Source of the DNA: Meloidogyne chitwoodi
Taxonomy: Eukaryota > Nematoda > Chromadorea > Rhabditida > Meloidogynidae
Length of the DNA stretch: 64,000 nt
Assembly: GCA_015183035.1 (NCBI GenBank)
Contig: JACZZP010000003.1
Span: forward strand, 1,550,001-1,614,000
Direction of reading: 5' to 3'
Shown: positions 50,922-60,956 of the stretch, piece by piece
Layout: every line of letters starts with the position of its first letter
Numbering within the stretch: position 1 is the stretch's first letter
Made by a program: the position numbers and the translations under genes
Notes under the pieces: model-generated
Seen by the model: only the letters and a program-made list of their open reading frames with translations
Told to the model about the DNA's origin: nothing
Databases searched by the model: none

Positions 50922-51159
50922 CTTGATAATTGACTTAAATAAATTCTTAAACCAATAATTTTGTTTGTTTTTCTTAACGGTTAATTTCTTATAAAATTTT
51001 ATGTTGTACGTCTTTTTATCTTTCGAATTGCTCAGACTCAAATAATTTGCATTTGAAAATTGTAGTCTATTGGCTATCTGTATTTATATTATATTAAATA
51101 TGTAAATGTAATAATCTGTTATTTATTTAATTAATCTCTGTTAAAAACAATATTTTTCT

Positions 51160-52773
51160 ATGAATTCGAATGAGCCGAAACCGTTACTTAATTCGTTGCA
51201 CATCCTTCAACTTATCAAAACTGCTCAGCAAAAACATGGGCTTCGACATGAAAATTATCAGCGTTACAGGTCATTTATTATTTTTGTTTTTTATTATTTT
51301 ACATTTTAGAGGTTATTGTTCTAGAAGGATGGAAAGGATCAGGAAATCCTTAAAGTTCACCCATCAGTACAAGTGCCTGCCCAAACGGCCGGGTAAATTT
51401 ATAGCTAGAGCAGTTACACCGGAGATTGTTGGCGATACAAGGTTTTGAATTTGATAAATTTTGTTCTAACTTTCCGTTTGTGTATTGCTAATCTAAATTA
51501 ATTTAACTTTCCAGGTATTTGGAACTTATTGTTTTCGAAATTGAGCGATGCTGGGCGCATGCTATGGAATTCAAGTTTGAAGCTCTCGATGATCCTTTAT
51601 CGCGCAAAAAATTTGGAATGCGTCAAAAGTTCCGTAAGGCAGCTAAATGGTCGTGGTTTTTGTGTGGACTCGTTAAAGACAACGAATCGGTATTTTAAAA
51701 TTTTTATTTTTTATACATTCTTTAACAGGTTCTAGAAATTACAAAATTGGAGTCACAGGCTTATACTGCTTTCGTTCATGCCAGTCTAGAGTTGGAACTT
51801 AGGAATTGGAAAGAAGCAGCTGAACAATTTAATGTTTCAAGGTTGTAATAAAGTTGGGGAGCAAGCATTACTGTTTTTAATTATTTTGACAAATGCCATA
51901 ATTTTTCTCATAAACATAAGTATGTTACATGTTTTTCATAAAATTGTTATGAAAATATTTTGGTACTTTTTATCCTGATGCAATTTTCCGTATTGTTCTA
52001 AAATTTGTAGTCAAAAAATCTAATAAAATAAATAAAGTAGATAAAATCACTTATATTATTTAACATTTAGGATTGCATACACTGCCCTTTTGGCACAGCA
52101 GAAAGAGCCAAGTTTTTCGGAAATATATTTGACGAAGTAAAATGTTTTTACACTAAATATTGAAATTATTCGCTTTAGATGTCGAGAAGTTGAAAATCTT
52201 TTAAAATTGTGCCGAAGTGAATCGGGTGACGCTAATGTTTTGATCTCTACTATTAGTTCGATGAAATTAAATGCATCAGATAACGAGCAAATAAGCGAAA
52301 CTGATAATAAGGTATTTTTAAATAATTACAAGTTTGTACTTTAATTTCTCGGACGTCAAATACCTAGAAAAATAAAGTTGAAATTTAAAAAAATTTCCAT
52401 GTTAGTTTGCTCGCATGTTATGAGGAATGAATTAAAAAATTTGTCACTGTTTTTTGTTTTTATTATAATGAAAGAGTCCAATTTTTGAAAAATATTTAGA
52501 AAATACATATAATTGAAAAATTTAATATTTTAATATTAGTTTGAGTATAGAATTATTATTATTTTTTAAATAAATTCAGAAGCCCGTTCTACCATTAGTG
52601 ACAGAACTGAAGCATAAATTGAAAGAAGATTCTATTCCTGTGGACCCTTTCTTTATTGATTTGGCACATAATCATCTCGACAATAAGGTTAGGAACTAAG
52701 CATAAAATTAAAATAATCTATGTAGCCTTCTAAATCGAATGCTACTAAATGGATTGGGTACCGGCGAGTTTAA
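51160..52773 (+). CDS. SRP68: Signal recognition particle subunit SRP68, internally shortened
   Basis: Eight exons (51160-51269, 51310-51441, 51515-51689, 51729-51841, 52071-52136, 52179-52311, 52580-52687, 52726-52773) splice in frame to 294 aa, about half the usual 600 or more. The RNA-binding N-terminus is intact (SLHILQLIKTAQQKHGLRH, YQRYRGYCSRRMERIRKSL, QAYTAFVHASLE). The C-terminus also matches (PFFIDLAHNHL). The TPR-like middle of about 300 residues is absent, right at the 229-bp intron 51842-52070. SRP68 binds 7S RNA and SRP72 in protein targeting to the ER; the SRP72-binding C-terminal part is partly kept. Confidence 0.82.
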
Positions 52774-53029
52774 GAATTTTTGATTTGTTAATTCATAAAT
52801 AATAATTGTTTTGTATCTTCACTTAAATATTAAGTAGAAATATCTATTGGTAATATGAAAGTAAATTATATAAAATTAAGTTTTGACTTTATATACATTA
52901 ATCTAAATTGAACATATATTTATAAATGACAATTATACATACAAATATGGCAAGATGGAAAACGTTTTTATATCATTTACTACAAGCCTTGTCATGGCTT
53001 TCAAATTATTGCTTTTAAATTAAAAAGCT

Positions 53030-54977
53030 TTATGCCTTTTTTGATTTAATTGATGTGAGCTTTGCCGCTTTCGCATGCTTGAGCATCTTCTTTGAACTGC
53101 CAGTGTTGTAGGATTCCTGTGGAGCCGGAGCAGCAGCCTCCGACTGGTATGATTGAGAAGCTGGAGCTGATGGTGCTGCAGGTGCTGCTGCAGTTTCAGT
53201 ATATGCAGGTTGAGATGCAGGGGCAGCAGGCACAGCTTGCTGTGCTTGATAGCTTTCCCCGCCACCGCCTCTTTGATTACTGCTGCCACCGCTTTGATAG
53301 TTGCCACCTCCTCCTACTGCACTTCCACTTTGGTAGCCACCGCTGCTTGCTTTTCCGCTTGAATAACCGCCGCCTCCGCCACCACCTCCACCGCTTGAAC
53401 CACCACTCTGGTATCCACCGCTGCTTCCTTTTCCACTTGAATAGCCTCCACCACTCGAGTATCCACCACCACCTCCACCGCTTGAACCGCCACTCTGGTA
53501 TCCATCGCTACTTCCTTTTCCACTTGAATAGCCTCCACCACTCGAGTATCCACCACCACCTCCACCGCTTGAACCGCCACTCTGGTATCCACCGCTGCTT
53601 CCTTTTCCACTTGAATAACCTCCACCACTTGAACCGCCTCCTCCTCCACCGCTCCCTCCACCACCACTTGAATAGCCCCCAGAAGAACTAGAAGAAGAGT
53701 ATCCAGAAGGCGCTACATTATTACTAGAGGAAGAATACCCTCCACCGCTATTACTTCCACATCCACTGCCTCCACATCCACTACTGCTTCCGCAACCGCT
53801 GCTTTTTCCACAGCCACCTCCAGATGAAGAATATCCTCCTCCACCGCCACCTCCAGATGAAGCATAACTACTTGATGGAGCCGAAGCATATCCTCCTCCC
53901 CCGCCACCACCTCCAGACGAAGCATATCCTCCTCCTCCACCGCCACCTCCAGATGAAGCATAGCTACTTGATGGAGCCGAAGCATATCCTCCTCCCCCGC
54001 CACCACCTCCAGACGAAGCATATCCTCCTCCTCCACCGCCACCTCCAGATGAAGCGTATCCTCCTCCTCCACCGCCACCTCCAGATGAAGCATAGCTACT
54101 TGATGGAGCCGAAGCATATCCTCCTCCTCCACTGCCACCTCCACCACTACTGCAACCACTTCCACAACTGCTTCCACAACTACTGCTCCCACAGCTATTT
54201 CCACAACCACCACCTCCACCACCACCGCTTCCACTGCTGCAACCTCCGCCGCAACTGCTTCCGCAACTTCCACCACTACTGCAACCGCCACCTCCTCCTC
54301 CACCGCAGCTGCTGCTACTTGTATAACCGATTGTTCTTAATATTGTATTATATGTATAAGAATATTCTTTAATGGGAATCAAACTGTCTCAAGCCTTCTG
54401 GGTACTTTTCTTTTTTGAGAACAAAAGTCTACATGTTTGAATTCATAATATTAATTTTCTCAAAAATTTATAAGAGAACAAAATTACATTTTTTGAGGGC
54501 ATAAAATAAAGTATTTGATAAGATATATTAAAATATGTCAACTTCTCAACGCTTTAAATTCTCTCTCAAAAGGAATTCGCAGATATGTAATAATAAGCCT
54601 AAGTACTTATTCCTCAATTTTGCCGGTGTGAAAATAAATATTATGATTTGCACACTTTTGTACCAAAAAGGAGACAGCTCTCTTTTTAAAAAGAGAATAT
54701 TATACTCACTTTAACATACTGCCACAACTGCTTCCGCAACCACTGCCACCTCCTCCAGAGCTACCACCTCCTCCACAACTACTACTACATCCTCCACCAC
54801 AACTGCTTCCGCAACCGCCACCACCTCCTCCAGAGCTACTACCTCCACCACAACTACTTCCGCCACAATGTCCATCTCTAAAATTGAAAAAAAATATTTA
54901 AATTTAACCAATTCAAAAACATACCCTAATCTTGCTAAAGCAAATATCAGGAATGCTGTAAAAGTAGTCTTCCTCAT
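53030..54977 (-). CDS. Secreted glycine-rich structural protein
   Basis: Three exons (54977-54925, 54877-54710, 54335-53030) join in frame to 508 aa. Residues 1-17 (MRKTTFTAFLIFALARL) are a signal peptide. The rest is Gly/Ser/Cys/Tyr-rich: an N-terminal part with CGSSCGGG and SSCGGGG repeats, then SGGGGGGGGYAS blocks (DNA units of 96 bp), then a 29-residue unit ending YSSGKGSSGGYQ repeated three times (87-bp DNA period, 53411-53672). The C-terminus is Ala/Pro/Gln-rich and ends basic. It resembles loricrin-like or cuticle/eggshell proteins; the exact role is unknown. Other long frames on both strands here are composition artefacts. Confidence 0.7.
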
Positions 54978-56511
54978 TATTGAGTCTTTATTTTTAATTT
55001 TTCTCGATATTTTTAATGAATGATGCTGAAATGGTTTTGATATTTTCACACTGCGCTGTATTTTTTTTTTGATTTGTTCTACAAATTTATATGAGTATTT
55101 TATTTGTTTACCAAGAAAGGTTTATGTGAGTATTAATGGACGACCCAACCCTTTTTGATTTCTTTGAGTGTTGTCCAAAATACGTCGTTGAATTGCCCGC
55201 CCAAGAAAAAAACCTGGTTTAACACAACTTCATTGATGATTGTTGTCTGATTATTCAGACACAAAGGCATTAAACGTTGGTGAAACACTCGATAACAGTT
55301 TATGGATACTTTAAGAAACAACATTCTTTTAGAATCATTTCTAACAGCTTTTTTATTAAGCACCCCCTTGGCCTAAGAAACATTCACGTTTGCCTCCATC
55401 TTCAACAAAATTTTCCATTTTCATGTTTTTCTCTTTCATCGTTCATTACTTTTATTATTTCTTTCCTGTATTTTTTGTCCATAAGCTATGAAAGGCCAAA
55501 TGAAAAAAATTTATTAGAATAGAAAACATCCATTTATTTAGCACTCTAGATGAAATGGCGCGACGATCGCTCTGACAAAAGCTTGTTTTGCTTTTGTTGA
55601 TCATGCGCAGTCATTACCTGGGGAGAAATGAAAATTTGCAAAAGAGCAAAGGGAAAACATTGACGGAATTAAATAATTTATTTGTTTCCAATAAAATGTT
55701 TTACAGATTATACAAATTATTTTTATTTATTGCATTATTCTACATTAAATAGATTGTGAAACTGACAATTATTTGACGAGAAATGTTTTGAGTTGAAATG
55801 AAACCGTTTTTATTGGAACAAATTAATTTCTTTTTGAAAATTAAATTGCTAAATAAAAAATATTTTTTATTGTTTTCATTTAGAAATTTGGAAATATATA
55901 CTAATTTTATTTAATATTTATTTTTAAGTAAAATTATGCTTGTATAAAAATTTGATTTTTAGACGAAAAGGAAGAATATTAAGTAGCCAAAATGTTTTAA
56001 TGGATAAAAATTAAGATTTTTGATTCGTCATCCATAAACAAGTCCAAAATAAATTAACTTAATTTTTAATTATTTTTAAACATTTCCGGTTTCAACTCAC
56101 TATGTAGAGACATTTTTCGCACATATCTTGTGCTAATCTATTTATTTAAAAAATTTTTTGTAGATTAAATAAATTAATGAATAAACATGTTAAAAATCCA
56201 ATGGAAGTTCTTCAAGACTAGCTAAATCACTGAGATCTCATAACAATTTTAATTGTTTATTGGAATTTTATATAAATATTGGAAATGTTTTTTTTTCTTC
56301 AAGTAATGCTTTTATTCATTTACTCAATCTATAAACGCCTGTTTATCCGGTTTTTGCGTAATTATGTGCGAATTATGTCTTATCGCCTCAATGGGAAATT
56401 AAGAAGCGACAGCCTATGAAGATAATTACTGATCCAGTCGAACACCTATAAAATCTTCTTCTATCCGCATTCTGACCTTATTCTTCTTTAGAAAATATAC
56501 TTCATCTTTTT
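54978..56511. other. Intergenic; possible small relic
   Basis: Promoter side of the glycine-rich gene. A minus-strand frame at 55133-55363 (NQVFFLGGQFNDVFWTTLKE) may be a relic of a mobile-element protein, but I cannot name it. A TATA-like CTATAAAAT lies near 56451. Nothing else supported. Confidence 0.35.
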
Positions 56512-56877
56512 TTAAAGTAAAATGACGGTTAACAGGCCAAGGCGTTCATCAAATTTTGTTTCATTTTCGGTTAATTCATTCATGAGCTTCATAATAACAT
56601 TATTAGTTTTACTACCAAAATTCGGAACAAATGCTTTTCTTTTCGGTTGCGGTGGAGGAGGAGGAAGTACTTGCTGGTTTGCAACTTTTGAATAATTTAC
56701 AAAAAATTGTTTAAGTTGTTGTGGAGGTGGTGCACCACCACCCCCTCCTTGTCCGCCACCATCTTGCGGGGGAGGCGGAGGAGGAGGTTGTGGAGGCGGC
56801 GGAGGAGGTTGCGGAGGAGGAGGAGGAGGTTGTGGAGGCGGGGGTGGAGGGAAAATTATTGGTTTGTCTACATTCAT
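56512..56877 (-). CDS. Proline-rich hypothetical protein
   Basis: A single-exon frame of 121 aa. Residues 1-50 are nearly all Pro, Gln and Gly (PPPPPPQPPPP runs). The second half is of normal composition (QLKQFFVNYSKVANQQVL, NNVIMKLMNELTENETKFDE) with AT-rich third positions, which argues for real coding. No signal peptide. The antisense Arg/Trp frame over the same bases is most likely an artefact. It is divergent from the Gly-rich gene that begins within a few tens of bases. Confidence 0.5.
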   Translation of the reverse strand: MNVDKPIIFPPPPPPQPPPPPPQPPPPPPQPPPPPPPQDGGGQGGGGGAPPPQQLKQFFVNYSKVANQQVLPPPPPQPKRKAFVPNFGSKTNNVIMKLMNELTENETKFDERLGLLTVILL

Positions 56878-56888
56878 AAATTTTTTAT

Positions 56889-57555
56889 ATTAATTATAGT
56901 AGTGAATTGTTGTGGAAGCAGTAGCGGAGGCGGGGGAGGAGGTTGTGGAGGCGGCGGAGGAGGAGGTTGTGGAGCCGGTGGAGGAAGTTGTGGAGGCGGT
57001 GGAGGAGGAGGTTGCGGAGGCGGCGGAGGAGGAGGTTGCGGAGCCGGTGGAGGAGGAGGTTGCGGAGCCGGTGGAGGAAGTTGTGGAGGTGGTGGAGGAA
57101 GTTGTGGAGGCGGCGGAGGAGGAGGTTGCGGAGGCGGTGGAGGAAGTTGTGGAGGCGGCGGAGGAGGTTGCGGAAGCGGGGGAGGTATTTTTAACCTTAT
57201 AATTATAAAATTAGAAGCGTTGAATGAGATTTTTATTAAATATTAAGTACGCTCAATGGGTCAAACCCACATAATTTTTTTTTCAGGTTGTTCAGCTCCT
57301 GCACCACCAGCGCCTCCCCCACCATCTCCTTCTTTAACATTGAAGATTGGATGTGAACCAGGTATCCTATTTACGATTCTTCCAAAAAACTTTTGAAATT
57401 AAGGCTGTGCTCCTCCTGCACCCCCTCCACCACCACCACCAGCTCCGTCATGTGGTGGTTGTAGCGGAGGAGGAGGCTGTGGTTGTGGAAGACGGCGTCG
57501 TAAAAGAATGGAAGCCCAGCAACGGAGATATAAGAAAAAGTTTTATTTAAATTAA
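56889..57555 (+). CDS. Gly/Cys-rich then Pro-rich protein (5' end uncertain)
   Basis: Three exons can be joined in frame: up to 57184 (about 95 residues of GGGGGGCGGGG and SCGGGGG repeats), 57287-57361 (CSAPAPPAPPPP) and 57403-57555 (GCAPPAPPPPP, then CGGCSGGGGCGCGRRRRKR). The first coding base is unclear: no ATG lies just upstream. The frame instead continues into KFFILIIVV, which looks like a signal peptide without its Met, and beyond that into the antisense of the Pro-rich gene. A start exon may lie upstream. Composition suggests a structural or cuticle protein. Confidence 0.45.
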
Positions 57556-57686
57556 TAAAAAAAAATCATTTCATTGTTTTTAATGCAAATAATGTTGTAT
57601 ATGCCAAATATTCACAAGAGAAAGTAGAGATAAAGAAATGGCAAAACTAACTTTTATTATAAATGTGATTTAATTAGTTAAAGATT

Positions 57687-58569
57687 TTAAAAGAAATGAA
57701 ATTTATTAAGAATTTGAATAGCACCTCCAATATCACGTCTCATCAATCGAACACCGAGTGATAATTCAACTGGCTTTGGTAAAGGAAGTTTTGTAGACGA
57801 TTGGAGTACAGGAGAGACTATCTTTTCTTCATCTATATTTTTTTTGAAAAAATTTTATTATTTTGACTTATAATTTTCTTACCTAATTCCATTGCTTCAT
57901 CTTCTTCAAAACAATTAGAAGGAAGTTTTGGAATAGTCTCATCAAATGTAAAATTGCGCAAAGCGTTGTTAAGAGTTTCGAGTGCTGCTGTCCCCGTCTC
58001 AGTATATTTATTTAGTTTTTCCGTTACACGCTAGAAAAGACAAGTATTAAATTACAAAAAATATTTACGATAATCTCCAAGTTTTGGTGTTTTATAAGTT
58101 GGCGTAAAGTATCCCTTGCTTGCACAGGCCGATATTCGTTAATTAAATGATGAATATTTATAAAAAGTGTTCGAATTGTTTCAATTTTTTCAATACGTTC
58201 TTCATTGTCTGGACATTTAATAAGAACTTCTACAAGATCTAAAAAAGCAGCAACTAAACTTCTATTTAATTTAAGTAATTCTGAACGCCAATTTCCACTT
58301 GCAGAATAAAGTTGTTGACAACCAGTATCAGTTAATGAAGGCAATAGAGCCTAAAAAATAAAAAGATTTAAAAGTTTAGATATTCTCACTCCTTCCAAGT
58401 CAATAGATTCACCGAATACTTCAAATTTAGCTGGAACTGGAGGTGGTGATAATACTAATCCTTTAACAATATTTTCGCTTGTATAAAATTCTGCAAATAT
58501 TGGAGGAGGAGGAAATAAACTAACATTCTGTGGGGGTGGATTGCTTCCTGATCCAGATTGTTGAGCCAT
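57687..58569 (-). CDS. MED7: Mediator complex subunit 7
   Basis: Four exons (58569-58390, 58350-58069, 58030-57883, 57832-57687) give 251 aa, close to the family size. Diagnostic blocks: SLFPPPPIFAEFYTSENIVK and GLVLSPPPVPAKFEVFG near the N-terminus, ELLKLNRSLVAAFLDLVEVL, and IHHLINEYRPVQARDTLRQL in the middle. MED7 is an essential part of the Mediator middle module bridging activators and RNA polymerase II. The gene is intact, with the start at the first ATG. Confidence 0.9.
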
Positions 58570-58808
58570 AGTTAAGATTTAATTAATTCAACAATAAATT
58601 TATATTAGGCAATATTAAATTAATGACTAGAGGAGATTACTTAAATATTAAAATATGTATAATAACCATCAAAATGTATGAAATAAAAAATTATAAAATT
58701 AAATATTTATAGCAAGGTTTAAAAATTACTTTAACCTTGATTTAAAAAAATTAATTTATTATCAAAAATTTAATTACAAAAATATGAGAAATATTGTACT
58801 TATAAAAT

Positions 58809-60355
58809 TTAGGCTTGAAGAACTGGATGAATATTTATAGATATTCTATTATCCTTAATTAAATTTTCAGAAAATTTTAAAGGTATAAAACTTCCTTTTG
58901 CTTCTTTTATTGAAGGCCTTTTTAAAGTTGTGTGGAGAAAACTTTCTGAACAAATTCCTGCTACAATATAAACACTTGCAGGTATTGCCCAACGTTGTGC
59001 AGAAACAATAACTTTTGCTTGTAAATGAACAGAATGAGTACCAAGACGTAGAAAATCACCATATCGTGGACGACAATAATCAATTGTTTGGTCAGGGTAT
59101 TCAATCTAAAATAATATCATTTTACATAATTTACTTATAATTTAAAATACTTGAAATCGAAATCGTTTCAATTCCTCGTCCGTAACATTTTCAAGTAAAC
59201 ACCTAACTAAAATGCTGGTTGGAAGACCTGCTACAAAACGAATAATTTCATTGTTTTGAAAATCCTTGGTAGGCTCAAAAACCTAAATAAGGATATCAAT
59301 AAATAAGGATATTAATCTAAATTAAATAAATTGTCATAATTTTTGTTCATATTCCCATTTATAATTTAAACTTATGGAAAACAACTAAATTATATTTTAT
59401 TTCCCTCTTCTTTTTTGTCATTTTGTTATTTTAAAACAGAAATGAGACTCAGTTGAGAGGTTTTAAAATATAAAAATGTTATTATAAAAATTACCCGAAT
59501 TGATTTAATGTTTTTCTTAGCACCATTTTGCAAAAAAGTGCCTGGGCTGACCAAAAGTTTTTCCCCTGCATCCGAAAAAGTTGGTAATTCGATTAATGGA
59601 CGTTTTCTGTCTTCAAATTCCTTTAAACAATAAAAATAAAGGTCATTCAAAAATAACAAAGAATTACTCCAATTTGAGGTATTAAATTTGGCCAAGCAAG
59701 TTGTAGACTACGATAATGCTTCAATACATAATTAGGAATTAAGGAGCAGATAACGGAGTATTGAGAAGCAGCATTAAGGACAAAAATAAGTTTAGCTAAA
59801 TCTTAAATAAAATTTAAAAAAGAGTTAAAGTTAAAACAAAAATATACAAAAATCGTCATCAATATTTTGTTCAGGCAAATCAAAAATTGGGTGAATTTCA
59901 AGTAGTTCAGCAACATGTGCTTGTACCATTGGTGCATGCCTTTTTCCAATTCCACCCAAACAACTAAAAAATTAATTTAATAATCTGTAAAATAAAACCT
60001 GTAAATTGAATATTTATCCATCGGAAAACGTCTAAGAGACTGAAGAAGTTTTTTAAGACAATGCATCAAAGATATCGAGTCAGAAAAATTAGCTCTAACA
60101 AGCAAATCATGTAAAGCCAAACGATTTTCAACTGTGGCATCCTAAAATATAAATTCGTTTTTAAATTATGAAATATTAACTAACATCAAGAACGGTAAGA
60201 ATTATAGGTAATTGATCTCTTTCGAGAATTCCCTGTGAAATAAACGGTACTAAAGCCTTAATTGTTCCAACATTTATAACTAAATCATCATCAATTGTTT
60301 GGATTAAAGTATTGTCTATCATTTGAGTGAATTCTGTCTTTTTAATCATTGCCAT
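58809..60355 (-). CDS. INTS4: Integrator complex subunit 4, shortened
   Basis: Seven exons (60355-60185, 60141-59999, 59963-59848, 59801-59668, 59620-59495, 59282-59151, 59105-58809) splice in frame to 372 aa against about 960 in animals. The first half matches central HEAT repeats of INTS4 (DQLPIILTVLDDATVENRLA, RFPMDKYSIYSCLGGIGKRH, EIHPIFDLPE). The second half matches its C-terminal domain (IRFVAGLPTSI, VEYPDQ-like IEYPDQTIDYCRPRYGDF). N-terminal HEAT repeats and about 250 central residues are missing. INTS4 scaffolds the Integrator snRNA-cleavage module. The ATG at 60355 is chosen because upstream sequence is repeat-derived. Confidence 0.8.
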
Positions 60356-60411
60356 TTTTGAGATCTTTATGAAGAATTTAATAAAAAAAGAGAACTCGGA
60401 CCCGATTAACA

Positions 60412-60556
60412 CTTCCAAGCGTGTCCAGACATTTCGTCGACAGAAATTGCACGACATTTGGTCCCAACAAAAAATCATGGGCTCGGGTAAACGAAATGTA
60501 GTTTTGCCGTAGAGGCGAAATGTCGTGCAATTTTGTTCGAGGAAATGTACAGATCG
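60412..60556. mobile_element. Fold-back MITE-like element upstream of INTS4
   Basis: GTCCAGACATTTCGTCGA...AAATTGCACGACATTT on the left pairs with AAATGTCGTGCAATTT...TCGAGGAAATGTACAG on the right, inverted arms of about 40 bp with a 60-bp loop. No convincing target duplication. It lies immediately 5' of the truncated INTS4 start and is GC-richer than its surroundings. Confidence 0.5.
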
Positions 60557-60956
60557 CCTAAAGAATTTTAAATTAGAGTCTCGAATGAAAAAATTTTTTA
60601 AATTTATATTTATAACTAGAATCCATTTTTCTTTTATCTTAACTAAATTTTAGATGTATAAACACATGGGCATTAAATATTAACCTTTAACCAAAAAATC
60701 AGAATTAGAAATAATCAACATCTAAATCTTATATGTATGTACTCTAATTCCTATTAATTAACCTGTGAAATATTGGATTTGCGACAAAACGTCATGGATA
60801 AATGTTCATTAGAAATTTAAATTATTTGAAAACTTATTTGTTTAAAATTAAAATACTAAATTTAGAGATTCTAAAATAATGTAATTAACTAATTTAAACA
60901 TATTTAGGTATTTATTCTTAAAAAATAAATGTACATATGTATTTAAATTATTTTTT

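Noticed and set aside
53092..54372. Long open frames on the plus strand and in a second minus frame over the glycine-rich gene (His/Leu-rich, Val/Glu-rich)
   Set aside because: They are mirror images of GGN/TCN repeats, lack starts with context and splice signals, and disagree with the signal-peptide exon that joins the Gly-rich frame.
55133..55363. Minus-strand 76-aa frame
   Set aside because: It may be a relic of a mobile-element protein, but no motif allowed an assignment; kept only as a note.
56707..56880. Arg/Trp-rich plus-strand frame opposite the Pro-rich gene
   Set aside because: It is purely the antisense of proline codons; no promoter, no domain.
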